Made by a program: the position numbers and the translations under genes. A stretch of DNA of 64,000 nucleotides from Gloeopeniophorella convolvens (taxonomy: Eukaryota > Basidiomycota > Agaricomycetes > Russulales), in the NCBI GenBank assembly GCA_022496205.1, contig WTXD01000081.1, forward strand, positions 1 through 64,000, written 5' to 3'. Within the stretch, counting starts at the first letter, position 1. Every line of letters starts with the position of its first letter. Positions 44,073-55,307 of this stretch are shown here, one piece after another. The notes under the pieces are model-generated. The model had not been told where the DNA came from, searched no databases, and saw nothing but the letters and a program-made list of their open reading frames with translations.

Positions 44073-46346
44073 ATGCGCTCCCTCTTTCTCCATCTTTCTG
44101 CTCTAAACGAAGACGAATATGCGCTCTTCACCTCCTCTCTCACAGACCTCGTCGCCTCCGACACCCCACCTTTAGATGACGAACAGTTTGAGAAGCAATC
44201 CGTCTCCATTCGAGAAGCTCGTGCCTGGCTTCGAGGTCGTTACGCTGACCTCCCCGTAACCGACCTTGACGAGGTACGCCCCCTGTTTCCGTGCCTTGAA
44301 GCTCACAAGTTCTCAGCTCTGTGTCCTAGATACTCCGTTTGTTCGCCCCCAGCCCTGGACAAGATCCGATTCTCAGCGGAGGCCAGTTCTTTGCCGTCCT
44401 GCGCCTAGTGTTGCATCTCCGGAGTGGCGCCGAGCTTGACCGGGGTCTTGTGTTCAAGCAAGGTTCGTGTTTGCCTTTTCAACCCTCTTTGTTTCTCGTG
44501 CTTGCCGTCCCCTTTGCGTCGCCGGAGCGAACACACCCGACGCAGCACGCGTTCTGCACGTCATCGGGGTTGGTGGTGACCAGCGCGTGCTCATCGCTCC
44601 CAGAATTGTGATCCTATGGACGTACATCCGACCTGTTCCATCTGAATGCGCAGCCCTGACCCCTATGTTACGGTGACACCAGAGGCCAATGCCCTGGCGC
44701 ATGAGGCAGTCAGGAACTGACGGCCATCTTTGTTCCAATGCCACAATCTGACCGCAATGTTAGCGGTGCACAGGGGCCGGTCTCGCATCCACGATTTTTG
44801 CCGTTTGGCATCTTGTTCAACCTAGCTACAGGGCGATACTTACTGTTTAACTGCAGTCTTTCCAAACTCTCAAAATGAACCTGTGTCACCGACACGACCT
44901 GTGAATGACCGCCCCTCACGACAATATCCTGCTCCACCACGGCGACGTCAGTCTGCCGCCGGAACAGCCTTTGACGCACCAACGCCCGACATTAATCCCT
45001 TCACGCCCACAAATTACACCCACGACCTTCCACAGCCTCCCGTTCACCCTGATTTACGTACGGGGACTATTTCCTCTCCCACCATAGTTCCAGCCAAGCC
45101 TCCACCACCTCCGCCACCAGCTACTCCACCCGCATACACTCACCATGCATCTAATCCTTTCGTCGCCCGAGCAGCTGCTGCTGCCACAACGAGGACGGAT
45201 CCCTCACCTGAGCGGAAAATCCCCCCTCTCCCGCCCCGCAAGGCCCCCCCTGTCCTTCCACCGCGCTCAACTTCCCTTCTCGTCTCGGCACCAGGAGGTT
45301 CCCTCCGTTCTAAACCACCACCTCCTCCGTTGCCTTCGAAGGTTCCACACCTGACTACCAGCCTTATGAAACAGTCTTTACAGGCCAGTAAGGCAGGTCA
45401 AGACGCCAAGCGCATGGAAGCTCAGCGGGAGCAGGAGCGCATTTTGCAGGTCCTCAAGAGCTCGACGCGCAGTGTCAGCCCGCCCAAACGCTCGGGCTTG
45501 GGTAGCAGCAGTTCGCGCTCCTCCTCAGACGGTATACGCCCCTCAGTACCAACGCTTCCTCCACGCCCACGCGTCAGTCCGCCTGGTTCGATCGTTTCAA
45601 CGCGATCATTCGAACAAGTTGCGGGCGCAAGTCTTTCTGCGCGCCAAACGCGTTACCGCTCACCTTCACCGCTGCAGCAACCGCAGTCGCGACCGCGGTC
45701 ACCGTCCCGTTCACCATCTCCCTCGCGGCCCACAACAGACCTCCCTCCTCCCGTGCACCCAAACCGCAAGACTCTCCCGGCGGACTTTATCGCGGGGACC
45801 GCCTCGGTCACACCCCCGTCGCCGCGCCTTGGGCGCTCGAAGTCGGTTCACCACACATCACCCCCACCGGTTCCCCGGCGCCGCAGGCCAGACAGCGTGC
45901 AGGTGCTTCCATCGTCTGGTGAGACCCCTCCCTCCACGCCCGCGCCGCACACAACCCTGGGCATGTCAAGTATGGGCGCGAGCAGCGGTAGTCCGTCTCG
46001 GCCGCGTGTCGCGCGGCACCTGTCGCTGTCGGCGCGAGAGCCGCGGTGGGACGACATGCGGGGGGCGCTGTCAGCAGTGCGCTACAAGGCGGAGGCGGGA
46101 CTCAGCCGGCGGGGGTGGGTGCCCGGGTTGGACCACGACGAGCGACTGATCGACGGTCGGCGTGGCGGCGGTGGTGGTGATGGCGGCGGCGGCGGCGGCG
46201 GCAGGGACTTGCCGAGTGCGTCGAGCAGCGAGGATGGGCTTGGTGTTGATGCCGACTCGCTCACGGATGAGCAACGGCGCGGTGGCCCACTCGAGCGGGA
46301 TGAGATGAAGTGGCCGACGGGCAACGGGTGGAAGCCACTGGCGTAG
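44073..46346 (+). CDS. EH-like domain, proline-rich protein
   Basis: Exons 44073-44273, 44330-44462 and 44857-46346 are in frame and give 607 residues, but the second intron (394 bases) is long for this genome and may hide another exon. Residues 1-110 look like an EH-type helical domain: EYALFTSSLTDLV, ARAWLRGRYADLPVTDLDEI, LSGGQFFAVLRLVLHLRSG. The rest is proline-rich with SH3-ligand-like runs (PAKPPPPPPPATPP, IPPLPPRKAPPVLPPR), a short charged coil (AKRMEAQREQERILQVLKSS), SPSRSPSPSRP repeats and a Gly-rich patch. Such a layout fits an endocytosis or actin-patch scaffold. That role is inferred only from architecture. Confidence 0.65.
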
Positions 46347-49300
46347 AGTTCCAGAAGGGGGGGACGGGGATTGTGGCGTGTGTATGATAGTCTATATCTG
46401 AGCAGAATGTCTCATAACTCTCTAAGTTCTCAGGATTTCTCTTTATCTTTTCATACAGTTCAGGCTTCCAGCATGCGTCGCTCCAACGGTCTGATTTGTG
46501 GGAGGCAATGGCCGGAGACATCGGCCCGGTGTATCTACGCTTATTCATTTAGGTTTACTACAACAGAGTTTGCCCGGAGGTACCAGCCTCTTGCTTTCTG
46601 CTGCCATAACGTGTGCGTCGCATGCGAGCAAGCCGTGTCGTCCCGAATGCTTGATTATTCGAGACAGACTAGTTTTCCAAGACCCTATGTCGAGAGGTGT
46701 CGAGCCTCCAGATAACGGAAATGACTTGCGCCGGTCCCCACAGCTCCTCATGCAACAATCATTGTCTGAGTTGAAACGCCTTATGAATGTGAACATTACA
46801 AAGGTCGTCCACATGCCCTCAAATTCATACCCGGTGGCTCCCAGTGGTACAGATATGTACGGGCGTCTTTCACGTGCCATCGCCAACCTCATTGTTTTCC
46901 CCTCTCCACCCGGACAGGTGCCTCCAGGTGCCCTTCAGAGCACTAATCACCCGTGTCTTCCGATTCCAAGGGCGCTCGCAGGCGCGCCATACTCACGCAT
47001 CGCGAGGGTAATATAATACACCGAGCCCCCTTTCCCCTTCCAGCGTGGTACATCTCGAGCAAGCCTGGCAGTCGCCCGATTGCCGCAACCGCCTCAATGA
47101 GCCTGCTTGCGCGCCGCCGCATCGATATCTCTGCATGTCGACATGTGAAGCGACATTTCTTTCCTCGCGTCCCGTCCGGCTGACGCCACGTGTGCGGGGC
47201 ACTGCCGGGACACCGTGTTGCACCGGGTCTCCGACCACGCTATACTAATATTGGGAAATTTCACTTCAATCTCAGGGCAGGGATCCGGACGGAAGTTGTT
47301 CCCACGTGCCGGCCACGCGACTCACGCTGATTCACGTCATCCACCACTGGTCTTTGCATGCGTTTGCCCAGTTGAAACACCATTTTCAATGGGCGTCGGC
47401 TACAGACTCGCCACTTGGGCCGCTTCCTGATACCCGCCCGCGGGTGCTGATATCCGTATGTATTTTGAGTTTGCACACCTGGCTCGCTAAAGTTGCAGGA
47501 GAAAAACTCCAAGGCACCGCGCCCGCCGCGCCATGCGACCACGCTCACTGGCTGGCAACCAGTACTTGGACAGTCGATGGCGACCCACTCTTCGTTGACA
47601 CACGCTGCGGAGTTCGAACATGCAGAACGCGCGATGTGATCGTCGTCTCCAGATCGCCACGCGAGCCTGAGGGCGAGTAGCATTGAAGTGCCCACGCCGC
47701 AAAAGCGCTGCGACGATTAGCGTCGTTCGCCTTTGGGCTTCCATGCACGTTGGTGCGGCATGCTCGTTCTGGTGTTTCAACCTAACGGAGGCTCCCGATA
47801 CGCGTATTGCGTGCGCGGCGTCGAGTCAGCTGTTGGGCCCCGGGGCTTCAGGGGGTGGCTGCGACGGATGCATGGCAGGTCGCGCCTCCGCGGTACCGCG
47901 CGCGGTGTGGGATCAACTTCTAACTGCCCCCGTGGGCGAGCTGATCGTGAATGCGGAGGCAATGTGTCCGACACTAGGTATTATGAGTGCAACTGCATAG
48001 TTGTTCATTCTCTTCATCTCAATGCCCCCCTCCCCTAATGCAGTTTGCTGACTCGATTCAACATAGTGACTGTATGCTGGATCTGCACGGTCGGACCTGA
48101 TGGTTTGACGCTGATATTAGGTTCTCCAGCTGGAACTTCGCCCTGCCTCTGAACAGACGTTTGCAAATGCGAATTCGTCTGATGACCATGTTATGTACGG
48201 TCGACACGCAGGATGCTGTGCCGTATTAGGGTCGCAGTCGGCGGCGATAACCCCAGCATGCAAAACGATGCCTTCTTGGATAACGCACCCGAACCCCGAT
48301 TAGCTCCCAGAAATGCCTAATGATTGGTCGGCGAGTCGGGTCCCAAGAGCCACGCCGCGGTACATTGGCTTTAGAGTAAGTTTGTTCCCTTGGTAGCGAG
48401 CGGTGCATAACGCTCACGCGGAGACCCTTCAACTTTACTCACCAATAGCTCCGGTGGTCGTGGAGGTGTCGCACGCCATGCCGGCGGCGGTTTGAAGAGC
48501 CACGCTCATGTCCGTAATCGGGTGCCCGGTGCCTGCTCAAACGTTCGACCATGGATCTGTTGAAGGCTACAATACCTCCGGACAAGAGCTTCTTGTAGGG
48601 TGTGTGTGACAACACTGGTTTTACCCCGTTACTATCGGACGATTCTAGAAGGCAAAGAACCCTAGGATAGCGTCCTACTTTTCCACGCTATGCACGAATG
48701 CCTATGTAACTGGACGACCACTTCTCGTGCTCGTGTACTTTTTGGTTTCGCAGACTTCTTCATCGCCACCACGTATGATGACCGTGCACACCGTTATCTT
48801 TGTCTACAACGGCGTTCACCGAGCCTTAGCCATGCCACCGCTAGTTCCCAGCATTATTGACATTCCTTCATGCAGTTTTGTATCACCTGGCGTTCCTGCT
48901 GACCGCTAGCCACCCATGCGTGACAAGACATCTTTCAGGTCTATGGAGGCGTTCATCTCGCGCATCATCGATGCTAGCCCACCTGGTCAGCCATGCACAA
49001 CAACAGCTCTTCGGGGCAGGACGTCTCGTTATTCTTCATCGATAAGTTGGCGCTCCGGACATCCTGTTTTTGCGAGCTGCTTGCACCACTACGGCTCGGA
49101 TCAATCATCACAGTCACAGTACCCGCCTTACTTGCAGCCGCTGGTGCGCGCGCGCTTGGAGGCTTCCATTGCATCCTGAACCCGGGGCAGAGTCATATTA
49201 ACTTTCCATGTACCCAAATTGTTGCTAGAGCACCCTGTAAGGGGTACCTTGTTTACCTCGCTGGTTATAATCGTAGGCACCAACTTCGAACAACAATGTT

Positions 49301-49906
49301 ACCCTACATGTCTAGTGCTCGGAACCTCGGGAGCCCCGTGCGTCTTGGGAGCCTTGTGATTTCATATAACTCGGAAACCGCCGAGCGGTGCTCCTCGCCC
49401 CACCCTCATCCATCTCATCGTCCATCTCCGTCCCCATCCCTGGCAAGCCCTGTGCTCCTCCCCGCGAGACGACCCTGAACCCGGTGAGCGCGCTGCGTCA
49501 TGCCTAAGTGCCTTGTGCGCAACCCTTTCCCGGAGGGCTTGGACTGCGCCCGTCTAACACAGGCTAGCCATATCCGTTTCCGTGATCAACGATCGCAGGT
49601 TAAGCTCACCTGCACACCATCACAGAGCCACTAGAAACAAACATCGCCATGCTGCGTCACGCGCTCCATTGTTGGCTTAATTGACGCCACCCGCGGCCCG
49701 ATGCGTTGCATGCGTGGACCAAACAATCATCACAGTAATCTATGGTGGACCGTTGTAGAGATAGACGCGATGGATGTATTGTATGAAGTATACAAATGGT
49801 CGCGGAATATGGATATGCTACAGTTGATAGCGATAGCGGGTACGGGGACAATGCTCCAGAGACAAAAAGAAAGCGGAAATATAGAGTGGTGTTACGCGGT
49901 GACGCA
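46347..49906. other. Gene-poor stretch
   Basis: About 3.5 kb. Many open frames of 60-170 codons occur on both strands without recognisable motifs, consistent splice structure or paralogues. Nothing was called. Confidence 0.4.
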
Positions 49907-51413
49907 TTAAGGGAATTCGGCGGCGCCATCGGCGTCGTCGAGGAGATCCCATTCGTCTTCCTCGGGTATGCGGTCTCGATTCTTGTGTGCCCCTGGGGCG
50001 CGAGGACGCGCAGGACGCGGTCGCGATGCTGGGGTTGCAGCAGTAGCCTGTAATAACTGCGCAAAGTCGAGCGGGAAGCTCGGTGGCGTGGGCGGTGGAA
50101 GTAAAGGGTGTGTTTGATGAGAGCGGCTGCCACGGGTCCAATTAGTCCCAATCCACATGGGAGAAGGCAGCATCACGAACCGACCGAGCTCAGCGGAACA
50201 ACAGACGGCCCAGAGGTTGGAAAGGACCTCGCCGGCCTGAGAAAGTGGAATATCTACGGCTTGTGTATGAGCCAGATAGCAGACGTTGTATAGTAACATG
50301 GCGTAGGCGGTCGTGAAGGAGGAAGATGGGTTGGGCGGGGGCCGCGTTTCAATGTACGAGTCGGAAGTCAATTGGGGTATCGCAGCAGCGGTCGTGGAAG
50401 TGTCAGCAGCCGGGTCCCGTGCGGAAGAGGCAGAGACATGGAGGCAGTGCTTAGACGTCCACCTATGATTAAAATGAACCAGGGACATCAGCGAACGGAT
50501 CAGACCAATGGTTCAGAGAGCGTCTACAAACTTTGCCCAGCTGCCAGACTCCGTCCCCTTGATTGAGCGTATCCAGGGTTGACCAACGCCGAGCTTACCG
50601 CCGCTCCATGAAATCTCAAATGGCAAGCGGATGCCGAGGTAGAATGTGAGGAGGCCAATGAAATGCAGAGTATGTGTGATTACTGCGTTGATATGGTCGG
50701 GAGGGTACCCTGACGCAGGATTATCAGAAAGACCAAAACGTAAAATCCAAAAAGACGTACTTCGAATATCCCCAGGCACCGGCAGAACGAGGTCTCCGAT
50801 GGTCCATTCACCCTTGGTACCCGCCTTGCCGCCGATAGGGGGACGTCCACCGACCTCGACGACATTGAACACCTCGACGAGCTCAGACACGAGGCCGCTG
50901 CGCGCGCGAGCGACAGTTTCTGCTCGGGCGTTGAGTTGAGCAGTTTCACGCGCAATTATGGGATCGAGCGGGACAGGAGGAAGGAGCTTTGCCTGAGAGA
51001 GCGTGCGTCGCCGTGTTGCAATGCTTTCGCGTAACAATCTCAGACGCTGCCTGGCTACTAGAGATTATGGGCTTTGACAACGAGCAAGACTCGGAGCACT
51101 CACTTTTATCATTCTCCTTCCGCAGCTTGGCAAGTCCCTCGTTCAATTCCTCCAGTCGCCCCTGCCTGGATGAGAGGTCTGCGCGTCGTATACGAGCATC
51201 TCTAATCGTATCAATTGCCACTGTCGCCTTTCGGACTTGTTCATCGCGGTCGGCGGCAGCGAGCTGTGTCTGTAAGCGAATGTCGCGTAGGCTGACGCAT
51301 AGCGTGTGAGCGAGGGCTCCCACACCCTGGGGACACAGCGCGACTTACTGGGTTCTGATGCAATTGTCGCAATAGAAGTGTCTCTGTCTCAGCTCGCAGT
51401 TGTGGCATTCCAT
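49907..51413 (-). CDS. ATG14: Atg14/UVRAG-type subunit of the Vps34 PI3-kinase complex
   Basis: Exons run 51349-51413, 51104-51291, 50761-51054, then from 50709 to about 50535 and from about 50460 to 49907. The last intron has two possible forms, so total length is approximate (about 430 residues). The protein starts MECHNCELRQRHFYCDNC, the CxxC...CxxC motif at the N-terminus of Atg14 proteins, followed by a coiled coil (DLSSRQGRLEELNEGLAKLR). The BARA-like block comes next: LVSELVEVFNVVEVGGRPPI, WTIGDLVLPVPGD, YPPDHINAVITHTLHFIGLL, LPFEISWSGGKLGVGQPW. The C-terminus (AMLLYNVCYLAHTQAV, LSNLWAVCCSAELG) is also family-like. Atg14 directs Vps34 complex I to autophagosome formation; the related Vps38/UVRAG is the alternative assignment. 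Confidence 0.85.
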
Positions 51414-51573
51414 GGCATAGTGGGTGCTTGATGTAGTCGAATGAGTGAATGTCCTCCGGGTGGCTGCCTCAGCAGTGGCATCGGAGCGTCACGTGCCTCA
51501 CGCCGGACACTTGGGCCTTCTAACGGCTGGCGGACGGTACACAGGCATTAGACACGAACCACAACGCACGCCC

Positions 51574-52138
51574 ATGGTGCGTCTCCAATCCTCGCTCGTA
51601 TTTCCAACTGTATGACAGGGAATAGGCCGCAACAGTACCATCCACCAGCACATCATCGCTCCCCTTACCCCAGGCCGCCTCAACGTCGGCATCCACTATC
51701 CAGACGCCACCGGAGCTGGAACAGACACTCGCTCTTCTTTCGTCTCACAGATCTGTACTTGGGTATTTACTACTCTCTCGAGGGCAACCAGTCAGCATTA
51801 TCAGACACTCTGGTGTTGTGTTCGAGGGGGAACATGGGCGGAAGTACGCCACCGCAGTAGGAAAGATGGTTGAGGGCGTTCAAGGCGCACTTGAAGAGGT
51901 CAGCGACGACGTCAATGAAGGGGTGCGGACCATGTGTTTGTTATCCGTCACCGGGTGGACGCTCAACCTATCCTTCAGGACGAAATTCGGTTCATGCGCA
52001 TCCGCACAAAACGCCATGAGATAATGATATCTCCGGGTGAGTTGTGCGCTCTACGACGATGCTATCCATGCTTATCTCCCGGATCCCTCTTTAGACAAGC
52101 GATACCTGCTTGCCGTTCTGCACGACCCCACAACATAA
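51574..52138 (+). CDS. Roadblock/LC7 domain protein (dynein light chain type)
   Basis: Four exons: 51574-51576, 51626-51922, 51979-52036 and 52095-52138, giving 133 residues. Exon 1 is only the ATG, followed by a GTGCGT intron. Without it the frame has a stop (tag) immediately before the second codon. The protein has a Ser/Thr-rich lead, then PPELEQTLALLSSHRSVLGY, a strand GQPVSIIRHSGVVF, helix KYATAVGKMVEGVQGALEEV, and DEIRFMRIRTKRHEIMISPG joined to DKRYLLAVLHDPTT, matching the flRirtkkhEiiiapd...yiLvViq pattern of roadblock light chains. It probably links cargo in cytoplasmic dynein; other LC7 roles (Ragulator, GTPase regulation) cannot be excluded. The gene starts about 160 bases from the divergent ATG14 start. 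Confidence 0.85.
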
Positions 52139-53931
52139 AGGTTACCCCACATCTAACATTTTGTTTCGCTCTGCTATGATTGTATCTTCCATGCCACGTT
52201 TGTAGCTGAGCTCTCTACAGGAAGTACAGCTTCCCGATCACACGGAAGCGAGGGGCGATCCTTGACAGCGTTTTCGGGGGCGTAAATTATAATCATGGGT
52301 TACCTGTGATGAATGAGTAGGCTCTTCTCTCCGTCAGGACTCAGTACTCAGCCTTGACCGAGAACAGTCTTTCCTCCGGTACCTGTCGCCCACGACGCAA
52401 CCGTCACAGTTCCCCGCTGGCAGCCTGTGGAGATCGACCGTACAATCCGACATCGGGTGCCGATTGCGTAAATTTGAGCCTGAGGCCCATCCGTTGTACA
52501 CTCAGGTGCGATGCACACGCGGTCGTACCCCGGTCACGTCTGGTTAGCCCAGCTGGCCGTCACGTCGAGTTTGACACCTATCTCGTGCGGGGACAAGGTC
52601 CTGGGGTTGATCACGCTTCCATCGATCTTCGATCGCTGGGCGTCTGGACGCGGGTGACCGGGATAAGGCCAGGGTCTGGAGGTGTCTTCCCTTCCGCCTC
52701 AGTCTGCCCCAGAACAGGCTCAGACGCTTCTAGCGCGATACAGACAGGGGACGCCAGAATAAGTACGCATCGTAGCTGCCCTCGTTCATAGTAAGACCGG
52801 CATCGTACACCAATCGCCTCCGAAGCACCCGTACTTGAAGGGCACGGGGAGCAGCGGTGACTGATGGGCGCCTCAATCAAGAACAATCGTGTGCAATCGT
52901 GTGCAGTCAAGTGGGTTCGATTGCCCTTCTTGCAAACACTCAAGAAATTCAGGGGGGACGGGGTCTGGATGCGTTTACCTCGACGAGCGGGACTGGGATT
53001 CGGCTTTCGGCGTCACTTGGCCAGTTTCCCATTTGGGCGGTCTGTCAACGTGACTGTCACGATACTCTTATCGGTACCTGAATGTGACGGATCTGCTGCT
53101 TTTCCTAAAAACTAAAAGCTTCAATTTTTTACCCCTCCCAAAACGAGTTGGGCGTCGCATTGTTACCCGGGCGCTGTTCTTAGCCCCAAGGCCGCCTCTT
53201 TTTTTCCCTTCCACTGTCGCGAAGGGGCAGGGAAGCTCCAGCGCCGGGTTATCCAAGGGCATTGATTGTTTGGCTATGTCCTGCACCTGTCATCCCGGTA
53301 TTGCTTGTCGTATGCCGAGTTCCAGGTGCAGTGCTCCTGACGCTTGCGGGCGATCGGCCATCCCAAAATGTCTAAAGGTATCCGACAGTTTTCAGAGGGA
53401 TCGTCGGGGAACGAAACAGAATTCGCCAGAAGCAACCCTCGTCCCATGGCCGCCGCCAGACACTTGTCCCTTCACGGGGGACAAAGGTCGACACAACGTG
53501 GCGGGGTTTTTATCATTCGAAACCAGAAACGACGGCCTCGAGGCGACAGGAGCAAGTACCAATGCTGTGTAGGGGATGGAGGACACGCGCTGGAGAGGAT
53601 CCATGGACATGGCGCCCAATCGACATGCACTAGGAGCTTCGCACATCTCGATCGCCGTCCGCCCCATATTTCCGATCTAGATCATCGTGTACCTTTGGGT
53701 TTGCTCTCTGGAGGGCCGGTCGAACGCAATTGTCAATTGAACCCTTTCGAGTAACCCACCTCGGTGGTGGCTACCAGACCACTCATCATATCATTCTTAT
53801 AGTCTCCCCTTCTCATGCTTCCTTCTGCCCTTCCTCTTTTCCCACTTCACCTGACATCCTCCGCGGCGAGTCTCCTCGAGTCGCAACAGCCCTCCCAGCA
53901 CCCCACATCGCTCGACTAGCAGGCGTGCATC
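52139..53931. other. Gene-poor stretch
   Basis: No recognisable gene. The last few hundred bases are CT-rich (for example ctccccttctcatgcttccttctgcccttcctc near 53805), as expected for the promoter of the following transcription factor gene. Confidence 0.4.
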
Positions 53932-55307
53932 ATGCCTCGCTCCCCTTCCATGTTCGGAACCTTTACCGTCACCGTAGACGGCAGCGCCGAGGTCCGTCAC
54001 AATGTCGATACCCCACACCGGCCGCGTGAAATTTGTGAGCTTGTGCGCCATACTCTCCATTCTCTATGCTAAATTTTTAGGGCACAACCCGACTGCGGAG
54101 GACACGGTGTCCGAGTTTAGCGATGACGGCCCAATGCACCTCCCCGCACCCAGCGCTCGTCTTGCCTTCCCACCCTCGCTAGACACCTCCATCTCGCCTG
54201 CCTTCTCGAGCTTCTCGCCGTCGACTTCGAGCGGATACTCTATCCCATCACCGGAGTCAGTTAGCACCCCGTTCGACCCTGACGATGCTTGGAACCTCAT
54301 CCCCTACAATGTCTCATGGGGTCACGAATACGAGGAGTACCGTGCAGGGATACTCCCGGGTCCAGAAGGCGATTGCATTTTCCTGCGTTCCCCGACACCT
54401 TTGCGCAATCAACGCGCCTCAGAAGCTTGCAAAAAATGCCGTGAACGCAAGGCAAAGGTATGCTTCTTTTCGCCTTGCTCGTTTGTCCCTCCGGCTAAGG
54501 AGGCCGGCCCTGCAGTGCACCGGGACACGGCCTTCATGTGCCCGATGTACTTCACGCGACTACGTCTGCGAGTACGCATCTGAGGTTGCTCCAGAACCTA
54601 CCAGTGCGACTAAGGCTCGCCGGCCACGCCGCGAAACACGCGAGCCCGCGCGTGGGCCCGCCATGCCACCCGCCTTTCCCGACTTCGCTATTAAGGCAGA
54701 GATCTCGGAGCCTCTGACGCTTCAGTATCCTGATCACACCAGCCCGTACTGGGAAGGCTCAACCCCGAGCGATGAGTACCCGATTGACGAGCCGTGGCAG
54801 CTCCATACTGGCGCGCTCGCCGACACTGCCGCTCATCCCCTTGTGGGTCATTCGTCGATTGCTGCTCCGCAGCCAGTCCGCCACGCCCACCCTCAACACC
54901 TTGTGGCGCCGCTGCCGGAACACGACGATGCGCACCCGATATCGGGGCAGGACCAGGCGCTGATCCAGTTGCCTATTTTGCCTAGCTTCGATGTGCGCTC
55001 CCAACACCCTGTCGAACAACATGAGGCCTACGTACAGTCTGAGGTTAAATATGAGAACGGTGTGCCATATGGTAGCCTTCACGCATACGATCCGTAAGTC
55101 ACTACACGCTGTCGGCACGCACCTTTGACGCTGATTCGTCATTTCGCCGGTAGCGGTGCCGTCTACCATGTAGGCCAGGACTATGGCATTTCCATGCAGT
55201 CTTTCGATTTCGACCAGAGTGGCTTTCCTATGCACATTGCGCCGGCCAAGCCAATGTACGGCGGCTTCGCGTCCCACCAGTATGTGAACTACTCGCCGAG
55301 TTCATGA
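53932..55307 (+). CDS. Zn2Cys6 fungal transcription factor
   Basis: Four exons (53932-54034, 54081-54457, 54516-55093, 55154-55307) give 403 residues. The binuclear zinc cluster is complete only after splicing intron 2: ACKKCRERKAK joins CTGTRPSCARCTSRDYVC, giving six cysteines in CX2CX6C-X6-CX2CX6C spacing. It lies in the middle of the protein, about residue 150-177. The N-terminal part is acidic and Ser/Pro-rich (an activation-like region), and a basic stretch (KARRPRRETREPARG) follows the cluster. No middle homology domain is seen, so this is a short member. Target genes are unknown. The start at 53932 was chosen over the ATG at 54002 because only it keeps frame across the GTGAGC intron. 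Confidence 0.85.

Noticed and set aside
54002..54034. ATG at 54002 as start of the Zn2Cys6 gene
   Set aside because: It keeps frame only by reading through a good GTGAGC...TTTTTAG intron; the ATG at 53932 joins correctly across it.
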